Shown here: positions 17,756-27,132 of the stretch, piece by piece
How the letters are laid out: every line of letters starts with the position of its first letter
Numbering within the stretch: position 1 is the first letter of the stretch
Assembly: GCF_014204325.1 (NCBI RefSeq)
Contig: NZ_JACHKT010000003.1
Location: 173,526-237,525 of the forward strand
Reading direction: 5' to 3'
Source: Arcicella rosea
Lineage (GTDB): Bacteria > Bacteroidota > Bacteroidia > Cytophagales > Spirosomataceae
DNA: 64,000 nt
Made by a program: the position numbers and the translations under genes
Notes under the pieces: generated by a model
What the model was told of the DNA's origin: nothing
Seen by the model: only the letters and a program-made list of their open reading frames with translations
Databases searched by the model: none

Positions 17756-19000
17756 ATGACAGATTTATCACAGAAACAGTCTCCTTACGAAGCCCTTAAA
17801 TACCCTGAATTTGTAGCCTTCATTTTTGCCAATAGTTTTATCACAATGGCATTATTAATTCAAGAAGTAATACTTGGATATTCTATTTACAAAATCACTC
17901 ACGACCCACTGGCACTCGGTTTAATAGGTCTAGCTGAAGCTTTGCCTTACATTTCTTTGGCATTGTTTGGCGGACATTTTGCCGACAGAAGAAATAAGAA
18001 AACCATTATGCAAGTTAGTTTGGCTCTTATTACTATATGTTCAGTGATATTAATTTGGGCAACAGACCCAGCAACTGGTCTGGAACAATCCAAGATGTTA
18101 ACAGTAATTTATGGTGTTGTGATGTTAATTGGTTTTTCAAAAGGCTTTTATAGTCCAGCTTCAGGCTCATTGAATCCCTTTTTAATTCCAAGTGAAGTAT
18201 TTGCAAATGCTGCTACTTGGCAAAGTTCATTGTGGCAAGCTGGTGCAATTTTAGGCCCTGGTTTTGCAGGTTTTTTATATGCTTATCTTGGTCTTACTCA
18301 TGCTTTATGGTGCGTAGTAGGTATTTTAGTCGTGGTAATGATTCTCATTTCGATGATTACTGCTCCGCCAGTTCCTCAACAGAATGAACAAAAAGTAAAT
18401 ATCTTTTTCTCACTTCGTGAAGGCATTGAATTTGTTTTTAAAACAAAAATTATTCTTTACGCCATTTCACTAGATTTATTCTCAGTACTTTTTGGTGGAG
18501 TAATTGCTTTGTTACCTGTGTACTCAGAAGACGTTTTACATGTTGGTGCAGAAGGTTTAGGTATTTTAAGAGCTGCTCCTTCAATTGGTGCAGTGTTATG
18601 TATGATTATAATGGTTTATGTTCCGCCTTTAGGAAAAGCTTGGCGAAACTTATTATTATCTATTGCAGGTTTTGGAATAGCAACTTTAGTTTTTGCACTT
18701 TCAACAAATATTTGGTTGTCGGTTGTTGCATTATTTTTTACAGGAGTATTTGATAGCGTAAGTGTAATTATTCGTCAAACCGTTTTACGATTCTTTACGC
18801 CAGATGAAATGAGAGGAAGGGTATCGGCAGTAAATGGTATTTTTGTAAGTTCCTCAAATGAATTAGGTGCTTTTGAATCTGGACTTTTGGCTAAACTGAT
18901 GGGAACAGTTCCTTCTGTGGTTTTTGGCGGAGCGATGACATTAATCATCGTTACGGTAGTCTGGATTCGCTCGAAAGAATTATTTAATTTAAAGCTTTAG
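17756..19000 (+). CDS. MFS transporter
   Basis: This is a twelve-helix inner-membrane transporter (414 aa) of the drug- or metabolite-efflux type resembling the enterobactin exporter EntS. The loop 2-3 signature 'GGHFADRRNKKTIM' is clear at about residues 74-87. Helix 4-5 has 'GFYSPASGSLNPFLIP' and 'WQAGAILGPGFAGFLY', and helix 10-11 has 'RFFTPDEMRGRVSAVNGIF'. The last features are typical of the MFS_3/EntS-like subgroup. No siderophore genes lie nearby, so the substrate is unknown. Confidence 0.88.
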   Translation: MTDLSQKQSPYEALKYPEFVAFIFANSFITMALLIQEVILGYSIYKITHDPLALGLIGLAEALPYISLALFGGHFADRRNKKTIMQVSLALITICSVILIWATDPATGLEQSKMLTVIYGVVMLIGFSKGFYSPASGSLNPFLIPSEVFANAATWQSSLWQAGAILGPGFAGFLYAYLGLTHALWCVVGILVVVMILISMITAPPVPQQNEQKVNIFFSLREGIEFVFKTKIILYAISLDLFSVLFGGVIALLPVYSEDVLHVGAEGLGILRAAPSIGAVLCMIIMVYVPPLGKAWRNLLLSIAGFGIATLVFALSTNIWLSVVALFFTGVFDSVSVIIRQTVLRFFTPDEMRGRVSAVNGIFVSSSNELGAFESGLLAKLMGTVPSVVFGGAMTLIIVTVVWIRSKELFNLKL

Positions 19001-19086
19001 TTGTCTGTTAATTAGTAGTCAACAACATATTACTTTTATATTTTGGCAAGCACATCCAATCACTATTTGTTAATCATCATAAAAAA

Positions 19087-20049
19087 TTGTCAAAAGAATT
19101 AATTAAAAATATCACTGAGAAATCAAGTTTACATCCACGAAATCCACATCGCTTTCGATATGATTTTGAAGAATTGATAATAAGTTTGCCAGCATTAGCA
19201 AAATATGTTTTTAGGAATCAGTATGATGTTGAAAGTATAGATTTTTCTAATTCAGATGCCGTAAAAGTACTTAATAAAGCACTTTTGAAGCATTTTTATA
19301 ATATTGATTATTGGGATATTCCAGCCAATTGTCTTTGTCCACCGATTCCGGGGCGAGCAGATTATATTCATTATTTAGCGGATTTATTAGCTTCTTCCAA
19401 TAATGGAAATATTCCGAAAGGAAGTTCTGTAAGTGCTTTAGATATTGGCGTTGGTGCAAATTGTGTGTATCCAATCATCGGAAATCACGAGTATGCTTGG
19501 CAATTTGTAGGAGCGGATATTGACAAAAAAGCAATTACTTCGGCACAAGCAATTGTGGAAGGTAATGAATCTTTGAAAAATGCTGTGGCATGTAGATGGC
19601 AAGCATCCTCTAAAAATATTTTTAAAGGAATTATTCAACCTGAGGAGTATTTTGATTTGACTTTATGTAATCCACCATTTCATGCCTCAATGGCAGAAGC
19701 AAAAGCTGGAACTGAACGTAAATGGAAAAACTTAGGAAAAAATAACAAAAGTACGCTGAATTTTGGTGGACAAAATAATGAACTTTGGTGTGAAGGCGGA
19801 GAAGAAGCTTTTGTATCGAATATGATTGAAGAAAGTACAATTTTTGCTAATCAGTGTTTTTGGTTTACTTCGCTCATTTCTAAGAAAATCACTTTGCCCA
19901 GAGCCTATTCTTTACTGAAAAAAGTAAAAGCTTTAGAAGTAAAAACCATTGAAATGGCTCAGGGACAAAAAGTAAGTAGATTACTTGCTTGGACTTTTTT
20001 ATCAAAAAATCAGCAAGAAAATTGGCGAATAAGTCGTTGGACAAAATAA
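19087..20049 (+). CDS. rlmF: 23S rRNA (adenine(1618)-N(6))-methyltransferase
   Basis: RlmF adds a methyl group from S-adenosylmethionine to N6 of A1618 of 23S rRNA. The N-terminus '[16 protein letters not shown]' is a hallmark. '[27 protein letters not shown]', the SAM-binding '[16 protein letters not shown]' and the catalytic '[11 protein letters not shown]' follow. The length (320 aa) is typical. The start is a TTG at 19087, as no ATG precedes the conserved N-terminus. It is convergent with the DUF1456 gene, with 10 bases between stops. Confidence 0.93.
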   Translation: MSKELIKNITEKSSLHPRNPHRFRYDFEELIISLPALAKYVFRNQYDVESIDFSNSDAVKVLNKALLKHFYNIDYWDIPANCLCPPIPGRADYIHYLADLLASSNNGNIPKGSSVSALDIGVGANCVYPIIGNHEYAWQFVGADIDKKAITSAQAIVEGNESLKNAVACRWQASSKNIFKGIIQPEEYFDLTLCNPPFHASMAEAKAGTERKWKNLGKNNKSTLNFGGQNNELWCEGGEEAFVSNMIEESTIFANQCFWFTSLISKKITLPRAYSLLKKVKALEVKTIEMAQGQKVSRLLAWTFLSKNQQENWRISRWTK

Positions 20050-20059
20050 ACCTGAAAGC

Positions 20060-20308
20060 TTACTTATTGATAGGAGAAGGCTTTTTGTCTTCTTTTGGAC
20101 CTCTGAGATGAATCACTAAACCATTTAAAAAATTTCTAAGGATTTGGTCACCGCATGGCTTGAAATTTGGATGGTCTTCATTACGAAATAATGCACCAAT
20201 TTCAGCTTTTGAAACCTTGAAATCTACCAAACTGAGAATCTCTACAATTTGATCATCTCTTAGTTGAAGTGCTACTCGTAGTTTTTTTAATATATCGTTA
20301 TTAGACAT
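20060..20308 (-). CDS. DUF1456 family protein, single-domain form
   Basis: This small cytoplasmic protein (82 aa) starts 'MSNNDILKKLRVALQLRDDQIVEILSLVDF', close to E. coli YehS. The rest of the repeat, 'VSKAEIGALFRNEDHPNFKPCGDQILRNFLNGLVIHLRG', completes one DUF1456 unit. YehS has two such units; here a charged tail follows the first and the frame ends. The frame is open up to 20398, but that extra 30-residue leader does not resemble the family. Function is unknown. Confidence 0.82.
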   Translation of the reverse strand: MSNNDILKKLRVALQLRDDQIVEILSLVDFKVSKAEIGALFRNEDHPNFKPCGDQILRNFLNGLVIHLRGPKEDKKPSPINK

Positions 20309-20584
20309 GGAATGATTGCGTAAATGATTTCTGAAAATTATAAAACAACTCAGCATTGTTTTAGCCAACAAAGTTACCTCCTTCTCCTGATTTTTCAATT
20401 GCTTTGCTTCTAAATGGCAGTTAATTTTGTGAATGAATTCCTAAAATGGGATAAAATCATTTTAATTGCTTAATTTTCAATCTTATAGAAATTAGGTTTT
20501 AATAATAATTATTATTCATTATCGTTTTTTTACAGAATAGTCATTTTGTAATGGAAGAAAAATTTACCCAAATCATCAGCAATA

Positions 20585-22366
20585 GTGTTTCATACTCTTC
20601 AAAAGACTTTTAGTACTTACTTTATTGGCATTATACTTATATTGGGGCTTTCTTCTCAATTGAAAGCTCAGGTTATGGATGCCTTTGATTTAAAAAAAGA
20701 TGGTGCTGGACTTTGCCCTGGAGGTCAGATTAGAGTTTATATTGATCCAGATCCAAATTATGTACTTTATTCTTGGGAAATTCTTCGTCCAAGTGGTTGG
20801 TCTGCTGTACCCTTTGCTAATTCAGCCTCAATAAGTCATGATGAAGCACTGCCTTACAGACTGAGAGTGATAGATGTAAATGGTATTACATATTATTCTA
20901 AGCAATTGAATGTGATTTTATTAACTCCTCCTCCATCTATTATTACTCCTTCGCCCAATGTTACTCAAATTTGCCAAGGAGAAGAAGTAAAATTAGAGGC
21001 AAATCCAATTCTTACTGCATTTTATAAATGGGAATATAATAATACCATTTTACCCGATAATGGCTTAAGTATTATTGCTAGGAAAGCAGGTACTTACACA
21101 CTTTCCGTTACAGACCAAAATAGTTGTACTACAGTATCCACTCCTTATACTTTAAGCTATTTTTCCACATTGGTTGTTCAGTTAAATGCGGTACCAACCA
21201 TTTGTGATGTTAATGCTAGTCCTTTAAATCTTCAAGGTTCACCAGCAGGAGGAGTGTACAGAGGAGTAGGAATTACGGATGGAACACTAGGCACTTTTAG
21301 TCCATTGGTAGCAGGAGCTGGCGACCATGAAATAGAATATGCTGTAAGAAATAGCGGTACTTGTCCTGAAATTATTGAAAAAATAACGATTAAAGTTTCC
21401 GACCCAAAAGCTACTATCAATAATAGTTTAAATAGAACAGATTTGTGTGATGGAGAATCTGTGATTTTATCAGGAATTACAGGTTTATCTAGTTATGAAT
21501 GGTTTTTAAATGGAAATTCGATAAATACCACCAAAGATTTAGCAGTAAGTGCAGCTGGAGATTATTCATTAAAAGTAACGGATGCCGATAATTGTAGTAA
21601 TACTTCTACACCTGTAAAAATTAAATTTTTTACGGCGAGTGCTACATCAATGGACGCTGTTGCCTCTGTTTGCGGAACAAATTTTTCACCCATTACTTTA
21701 AATGGAACGCCATCGGGCGGAGTTTTTACCATTGATAATTTACCCACTAATATTTTTGATTATAAAAAACTAGGTTTTGGAAAGCATGTTATTAATTATA
21801 AAGTAAACGGTGTTTTGTCTTGCTTGAATGGAGAAAGTAGCCAAGAAGTATATATTTCGCCTTATCCGAAAATCGATTTAGGCAATGATATTTTTTTAGG
21901 AAAAGGCAATGCCGTTACTTTGAAAGGTTATATCGGAAACGATTATACTTATACTTGGTCACCCAATAACAATTTGGATAATCCTAATATTGCCAATCCC
22001 TTAGCTTCGCCAACACAAACGAGTGAATACATTCTTGCTGTGACGAATGATAGAGGTTGTGAATCAAAAGATACGATTAAAATCAATGTTTACGATAAAG
22101 TATATGTGCCTACGGCTTTTTCACCGAATGGCGATGGACAAAACGATTTGTGGGAATTATCGGGCATTAATAATTATCCTGACGCTGAAATCCAAGTTTT
22201 TGACCGCTGGGGAGATATCGTTTTTTATTCAAAAGGAAACTATTTACCTTTTGATGGAACAAATGCTGGGAATTTGCTCAAAGAAGGGACTTACATTTAT
22301 AAGATTTACCTATATCCCAACCATCCCATTTTTCAATATAATGGTACATTAACGATACTCCGTTAA
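20585..22366 (+). CDS. Large secreted repeat protein with gliding-motility-type (type B) sorting domain
   Basis: A signal peptide 'YFIGIILILGLSSQLKAQ' starts from a GTG. Immunoglobulin-like beta segments follow, with recurring 'ICQGEEVKLEANP', 'LCDGESVILSGITGLSSYEWFLNGN' (in parts) and 'AGTYTLSVTDQNSCT' patterns. Two 'LxGxPxGGVY/F' modules (near residues 215 and 375) carry paired cysteines. The C-terminal 90 residues are the CHU_C type: 'VPTAFSPNGDGQNDLWELSGI', 'IQVFDRWGDIVFYSKG' and 'LKEGTYIYKIYL', which direct export by the type IX system. Its partner or ligand is unknown. It ends at a shared terminator. Confidence 0.88.
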   Translation: MFHTLQKTFSTYFIGIILILGLSSQLKAQVMDAFDLKKDGAGLCPGGQIRVYIDPDPNYVLYSWEILRPSGWSAVPFANSASISHDEALPYRLRVIDVNGITYYSKQLNVILLTPPPSIITPSPNVTQICQGEEVKLEANPILTAFYKWEYNNTILPDNGLSIIARKAGTYTLSVTDQNSCTTVSTPYTLSYFSTLVVQLNAVPTICDVNASPLNLQGSPAGGVYRGVGITDGTLGTFSPLVAGAGDHEIEYAVRNSGTCPEIIEKITIKVSDPKATINNSLNRTDLCDGESVILSGITGLSSYEWFLNGNSINTTKDLAVSAAGDYSLKVTDADNCSNTSTPVKIKFFTASATSMDAVASVCGTNFSPITLNGTPSGGVFTIDNLPTNIFDYKKLGFGKHVINYKVNGVLSCLNGESSQEVYISPYPKIDLGNDIFLGKGNAVTLKGYIGNDYTYTWSPNNNLDNPNIANPLASPTQTSEYILAVTNDRGCESKDTIKINVYDKVYVPTAFSPNGDGQNDLWELSGINNYPDAEIQVFDRWGDIVFYSKGNYLPFDGTNAGNLLKEGTYIYKIYLYPNHPIFQYNGTLTILR

Positions 22367-22377
22367 GATGCTTGATT

Positions 22378-22422
22378 TACCAAAAAAGGCTTTCAGAATA
22401 GTTCTGAAAGCCTTTTTTGGTA
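22378..22422. terminator. Bidirectional terminator between the surface-protein gene and gcvP
   Basis: Arms of 21 bases (22378-22398 and 22402-22422) are perfectly complementary around a TAG loop. A tract of six A lies in one arm and of six T in the other. It lies 12 bases after the plus-strand stop and serves gcvP on the other strand. Confidence 0.88.
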
Positions 22423-22445
22423 AAAGTATATTGTTTGTGACAGCA

Positions 22446-25334
22446 CTAAGCCTGAGCATATTCTTCAATTGGTAAACAGCTACAAACCAAATTACGGTCG
22501 CCATAAGCAGAATCAATTCTTGAAACGGCTGGCCAGAATTTCGCAGCTTTTACATAAGGAAGTGGGAAAACAGCTTTCTCACGAGTATAAGGTCTGTTCC
22601 ATTCTTCTGATAAAACTACCGATTGCGTATGCGGAGCGTGTTTTAAAACATTGTTTACTTTATCAGCATCGCCGTTTTCTACTTCACGAATTTCTTCACG
22701 AATAGCAATCATGGCATCACAGAAACGGTCTAATTCTGCTTTTGACTCAGATTCAGTTGGTTCAATCATCAACGTTCCAGCTACTGGGAAAGAAAGCGTT
22801 GGAGCGTGGAAACCATAATCCATCAAACGTTTGGCAATGTCTTCTGCCTCAACACCCGCAGATAATTTGAATGGACGACAATCCAAAATCATCTCATGTG
22901 CACAACGACCTTCAGAACCTGTATAAAGTACTGGATAATATCCTTCTAAACGTGCTTTTACATAATTGGCATTTAAAATGGCTGTTTCCGTAGCACGAGT
23001 CAAACCATCTCCACCCATCATGGCGATGTAAGCGTAAGGAATCGTAAGGATAGAGGCTGAACCAAATTGAGCTGCCGAAACCGCTGAAATACCCAAATCT
23101 CCACCAGAATCTTTTACTACCGCATGGCTTGGCAAGAAAGGAACTAATTGTTTTGCCACACCGATAGGTCCCATTCCTGGGCCACCACCTCCGTGAGGAA
23201 TACAGAATGTTTTATGAAGATTCAAGTGACAAACGTCAGCACCGATTGTTGCAGGCGAAGTTAAACCTACTTGTGCGTTCATGTTTGCTCCATCCATATA
23301 AACTTGTCCACCGAATTCATGAATCATCGCACAAATTTCTTTGATTGATTCTTCAAAAACTCCATGTGTAGATGGATAAGTAACCATCAAACATGAAAGG
23401 TTTTCAGCGTATTGTTCGGCTTTGGCTCTTAAATCAGCTAAATCAATATTTCCATTTTCATCGCATTTCGTCACAACAACTTTCATTCCTGCCATTACAG
23501 CCGAAGCTGGATTTGTTCCGTGTGCAGACGAAGGAATTAAAGCAATATTTCTGTGAGCATCACCACGAGACTCGTGATAAGCACGAATAACCATCAAACC
23601 AGCGTACTCGCCTTGTGCACCTGAATTTGGTTGGAACGACATCGCCGAGAAACCTGTAATTTCACAAAGCCAATCGTTCAATTCGCTAATCATTTGCGTA
23701 TAACCGTTTACTTGGTTTTTCGGAGCGAATGGATGAATATTACCAAACTCTGCCCAAGTAACAGGAATCATTTCAGTCGTTGCATTCAATTTCATCGTAC
23801 AAGAACCCAAAGCAATCATGGAATGAACCATTGATAAATCTTTATTTTCTAATACTTTTAAATAACGAAGCATTTCATGCTCTGAATGATAACTATTGAA
23901 TACTGGATGTGTTAAATAAGAAGAAGTACGTTTCAAAGATTCTGGGAAAGCGTAATCTACTTGATCGAACAAAGTAGAAACTTCTACTTCTTTTCTTCCG
24001 ATTTTTTCAAAAATATAAACAATCGTTTCTACGTCTTCAACCGTACAAGTTTCATCTAATGAAATTCCGATGAAATTATAGTCTTCATAATAACGGAAGT
24101 TTACGCCATTGGCTACAGCTTCCATTTTCAAACGTTTTTCATTATCGCCTACTCTTACTTTAATCGTATCGAAGTATGAATCCGTTTCAATATCATAACC
24201 TAATTTTTCTAAAGCTAAAGCTGTCAATTTGGTTAATCCGTGTACTCTTTCTGCAATGGCTTTTATACCTTCTGGCCCATGATAAATAGCATAAGCCGAA
24301 GCCATTACTGATAACAATACTTGTGCAGTACAAATGTTTGAAGTAGCTTTTTCACGGCGAATGTGTTGTTCACGTGTTTGTAAAGCCATTCTCAAAGCAC
24401 GATTTCCTTGTGCATCAACTGATACGCCAATAATACGACCAGGAATATGGCGTTTGAATTCATCTTTCGTAGCGAAGAAAGCAGCGTGTGGTCCACCAAA
24501 ACCCATTGGCACGCCAAATCTTTGTGAAGTACCCACTACTACGTCAGCACCCATTTCACCTGGCGATTTCAATAAAGTAAGTGCTAGTAAATCTGAGGCA
24601 ACAACTACATTAATTCCTAATTCGTGTGCTGAAGCGATGAGGTCGGTGTAATCAAAAATTTGTCCGTCAGAAGCAGGATATTGCAAAACTAAAGCATAAA
24701 TATCTTCTTGGGTCAAATCAACTTTACGGTGGTCGCCAATCAATACTTCAATCCCTAAAGGCAATGCTCTAGTTTTAAGTACATCAATTGTTTGTGGATG
24801 ACAGTGTTCAGAAACGAAGATTGTTTCTGCATTTTTCTTTCCAGCTTTTCTTTGTCCGTGAAGCATCGTCATAGCTTCTGCGGCAGCTGTACCTTCGTCT
24901 AATAAAGAAGCGTTGGCAATTTCCATTCCAGTTAAATCAATAATCATGGTTTGGTAATTCAACAACATTTCTAAACGACCTTGAGCGATTTCAGCTTGAT
25001 AAGGCGTGTAAGCAGTGTACCATGCTGGGTTTTCAAGAATGTTTCTTAAAATAACAGCAGGAGTATTGGTATCGTAATAACCCATCCCAATGTGGGATTT
25101 GTAAGTGTCGTTCAATTGAGACAGTTTCTTGAAATCTTTCAAAAATTTGGCTTCTGATTTTGCCTTTGGAAGATTCAATGGACGGGGTAAATGAATGGCA
25201 GCAGGAACAGTTTGATTGATGAGTGTTTCGATAGAATCTACTCCAATAATGTTTAGCATTTCCTCACGGTCGGCAACATTTGAATTGTTGTGGCGATTCT
25301 CGAATTTTTCTTGATACTGAAAGTTTATTTTCAT
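22446..25334 (-). CDS. gcvP: Glycine dehydrogenase (aminomethyl-transferring), glycine cleavage P protein
   Basis: GcvP decarboxylates glycine with pyridoxal phosphate and passes the aminomethyl group to lipoyl-GcvH. It is the single-chain form (962 aa), with both homologous halves joined. The N-half shows '[22 protein letters not shown]', and the C-half shows '[13 protein letters not shown]' and '[18 protein letters not shown]', where the lysine after LNLH is the cofactor lysine. '[18 protein letters not shown]' is near the end. gcvT and gcvH are not in the window. A -7 element lies about 40 bases upstream of the ATG. Confidence 0.97.
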   Translation of the reverse strand: MKINFQYQEKFENRHNNSNVADREEMLNIIGVDSIETLINQTVPAAIHLPRPLNLPKAKSEAKFLKDFKKLSQLNDTYKSHIGMGYYDTNTPAVILRNILENPAWYTAYTPYQAEIAQGRLEMLLNYQTMIIDLTGMEIANASLLDEGTAAAEAMTMLHGQRKAGKKNAETIFVSEHCHPQTIDVLKTRALPLGIEVLIGDHRKVDLTQEDIYALVLQYPASDGQIFDYTDLIASAHELGINVVVASDLLALTLLKSPGEMGADVVVGTSQRFGVPMGFGGPHAAFFATKDEFKRHIPGRIIGVSVDAQGNRALRMALQTREQHIRREKATSNICTAQVLLSVMASAYAIYHGPEGIKAIAERVHGLTKLTALALEKLGYDIETDSYFDTIKVRVGDNEKRLKMEAVANGVNFRYYEDYNFIGISLDETCTVEDVETIVYIFEKIGRKEVEVSTLFDQVDYAFPESLKRTSSYLTHPVFNSYHSEHEMLRYLKVLENKDLSMVHSMIALGSCTMKLNATTEMIPVTWAEFGNIHPFAPKNQVNGYTQMISELNDWLCEITGFSAMSFQPNSGAQGEYAGLMVIRAYHESRGDAHRNIALIPSSAHGTNPASAVMAGMKVVVTKCDENGNIDLADLRAKAEQYAENLSCLMVTYPSTHGVFEESIKEICAMIHEFGGQVYMDGANMNAQVGLTSPATIGADVCHLNLHKTFCIPHGGGGPGMGPIGVAKQLVPFLPSHAVVKDSGGDLGISAVSAAQFGSASILTIPYAYIAMMGGDGLTRATETAILNANYVKARLEGYYPVLYTGSEGRCAHEMILDCRPFKLSAGVEAEDIAKRLMDYGFHAPTLSFPVAGTLMIEPTESESKAELDRFCDAMIAIREEIREVENGDADKVNNVLKHAPHTQSVVLSEEWNRPYTREKAVFPLPYVKAAKFWPAVSRIDSAYGDRNLVCSCLPIEEYAQA

Positions 25335-25374
25335 TTTGGAAGGAAAAATATTCTTATTTGCTTTAAATACGCTA

Positions 25375-25382
25375 CAAATTTA
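25375..25382 (-). promoter_or_regulatory. Putative -7 promoter element of gcvP
   Basis: On the minus strand TAAATTTG matches TAnnTTTG and predicts a leader of about 37 bases. No glycine-riboswitch-like structure fits in so short a leader. The remaining gap up to 25615 holds only the terminator described next and no gene I can support. Confidence 0.4.
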
Positions 25383-25553
25383 ATGATAATTTATCGTAAA
25401 CACGAAAGATAAACGACGAGCAATACCTAAAATAAAAGGATGAATTCACTTAAATGATAGAGATTGAATTATTGGCAAAACAGGCTGTTCTTAAAAAAGG
25501 TTTTAAAGAATATTTTTAATTAATAATGATATAGTAATTCTTGGAATTATACA

Positions 25554-25588
25554 AAATAAGGCTTCCGTGTTGAACAGAAGCCTTATTT
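25554..25588 (-). terminator. Intrinsic terminator after the TraB/ChaN-like gene
   Basis: Perfect 12-base arms AAATAAGGCTTC and GAAGCCTTATTT enclose an 11-base loop, 27 bases beyond the stop of the minus-strand gene. Confidence 0.75.
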
Positions 25589-25615
25589 GATGAAAATGAA
25601 ATAAAAGAAGTCTAA

Positions 25616-26692
25616 TTAATTAACTTGATCAATCGTCTTGACGCTTACATTCGGATTACGTTCAAACATTTGTGAAAGTAGTCGTCTGTGCGATGCTCCT
25701 ACAAAAACTACAATCTTTTTAGCTTTATTCTGTTTGGCAATTTTTAGGGTATTTTGTACCATTTGTTCATTGCGTAATTGCCAATATTTTCTTTTTTCTT
25801 GATATGCTTCTAAAGGAAAGCCTTCTAATTGATGAATATCTTCACGTAAAAAATCGCCCCATTCAGCTAAGTCATCAAATTCTTTAGTATTAAAAAAATG
25901 AATTTGTGTGCCTTCTTGATACGCCGCTCTTAGTCTCTTTTGGCTTGCATAATACTCTTTCATAAAAGCATCTATTGTTTTCAACGACTTCTTACTGTTT
26001 AAATCGTTGGTATCTGCTTTTAGTTTATCTTCAAATGCTGTGTAAAGGCTATCTGATTTTTCCCAAGCTACATTCCAAAGAGGGTCAAAGCGTTGACAAT
26101 CGAAACCATATAGTTTTTGGATGTTTAACTCAGTGGCCAACGGAAAAACAAGGTTAGTATATTCATTATTTTTACGACAGGTATATTTAATAAGCGAATC
26201 TTTCGCATCGAATGTATTGCTTAAATAGTCACTTTCTTCTTTGTCCAAATCAGCTTTCATCAATTGATAAATCTGATAATGCGCATTACCTAGGTCTTCA
26301 CTAAGGTACAAAGCATGGGCTAAATCTATTCTAGCTTGTTTTGAATCAGGGTTTGCCTTTAAGGTTTTATAACTTTTTTTAATGATTTCAGGAATGTCCT
26401 TTTCTGCCATGATATTCTTGGCAAGGAGCATTTCCCTTCTTTGCATCATCCGCTCGCCATAATATGTCTCAATAACGGATTGAGATTCATTGTCTTTTGA
26501 TAGGTATTCAGTACAAAAAATATCAGGTTTGAAATCTCTAACAGCATCTTTTACATAATCAAAATCGTTGGTGACATTCAACTCATAATTATGCGAAGTA
26601 CCGATTAAAAGTATTTCGATTTTCTTTTGTGCAAGACCATTGAACTTGAAAGCAACTAAAAAATATATGAAAAGTAAAAATGTGATTTTCAT
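25616..26692 (-). CDS. Exported TraB/ChaN-like protein (DUF5694-like)
   Basis: A signal peptide 'FLLFIYFLVAFKFNGLAQ' begins at the preferred ATG at 26692; an upstream ATG at 26725 would add 11 residues. The mature start 'IEILLIGTSHNYE' and the end 'KIVVFVGASHRRLLSQMFE' are the paired GTSH and GASH motifs of the TraB/ChaN/Tiki-like fold. Between them lie 'FKPDIFCTEYL' and long helices. The middle, 'LKANPDSKQARIDLAHALYLSEDLGNAHYQIY' (in parts), looks TPR-like. I believe it belongs near DUF5694, but the family number is from memory. Activity is unknown. Confidence 0.7.
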   Translation of the reverse strand: MKITFLLFIYFLVAFKFNGLAQKKIEILLIGTSHNYELNVTNDFDYVKDAVRDFKPDIFCTEYLSKDNESQSVIETYYGERMMQRREMLLAKNIMAEKDIPEIIKKSYKTLKANPDSKQARIDLAHALYLSEDLGNAHYQIYQLMKADLDKEESDYLSNTFDAKDSLIKYTCRKNNEYTNLVFPLATELNIQKLYGFDCQRFDPLWNVAWEKSDSLYTAFEDKLKADTNDLNSKKSLKTIDAFMKEYYASQKRLRAAYQEGTQIHFFNTKEFDDLAEWGDFLREDIHQLEGFPLEAYQEKRKYWQLRNEQMVQNTLKIAKQNKAKKIVVFVGASHRRLLSQMFERNPNVSVKTIDQVN

Positions 26693-26730
26693 TTGAAAAA
26701 ATATGTTTATTGAAATGTTGGGCATGTGTA

Positions 26731-26738
26731 CAAAGATA
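26731..26738 (-). promoter_or_regulatory. Putative -7 promoter element of the TraB/ChaN-like gene
   Basis: TATCTTTG on the minus strand matches TAnnTTTG. It predicts a start about 2 bases before the upstream ATG (26725), or a leader of about 35 bases for the preferred ATG at 26692. Confidence 0.4.
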
Positions 26739-26905
26739 AACTTTTGCGTGATAATATCATATTTTAACTATATAATATAAGTTTTTGAAGTATTTGGATT
26801 GATAGCTGAGAGAAGGATAAAATTTGTAAAATATAATTAATTAAAGAATAAATTTAATAAATACATAAAATAAAATCTACGCCTTTTACTTTCGTTGGTT
26901 TCTAT

Positions 26906-26913
26906 TACCTTTG
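26906..26913 (+). promoter_or_regulatory. Putative -7 promoter element and long leader of carB
   Basis: TACCTTTG matches TAnnTTTG and leaves a leader of about 215 bases before carB. The leader holds two weak hairpins, one on TGTTCTA/TAGAACA near 27052-27069 and one on ATAGT/ACTAT near 27096-27110. I see no known riboswitch or clear attenuator. The rest of 26739-27132 shows no gene. Confidence 0.35.
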
Positions 26914-27132
26914 TACAATTTTTGGGGATACGTTAGCGAAGTTTCGTTGATTTTATCCATTATTTCAGTCTCCTTGTTAAGTATCTCTTCAAAAATTACC
27001 ACAAAGCTTTCCAAAATCAGTGGTTTTAATTTATTTAATTCTTGGATATTGTTCTAACTTTAGAACATTGGGAAGTAAATATCTTAGGAATAACATAGTT
27101 AAAACTATCCAACTCAAAAACTAATACAAAAA

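Noticed and set aside
25454..25519. A 21-codon open frame (MIEIELLAKQ...) between gcvP and the TraB/ChaN-like gene
   Set aside because: It is too short, without hydrophobic or other features, and has no coupling to a neighbour.
26914..27132. Riboswitch or PyrR-type attenuator in the carB leader
   Set aside because: Only two short, weak hairpins are seen, and no terminator/antiterminator pair or known aptamer core can be drawn.
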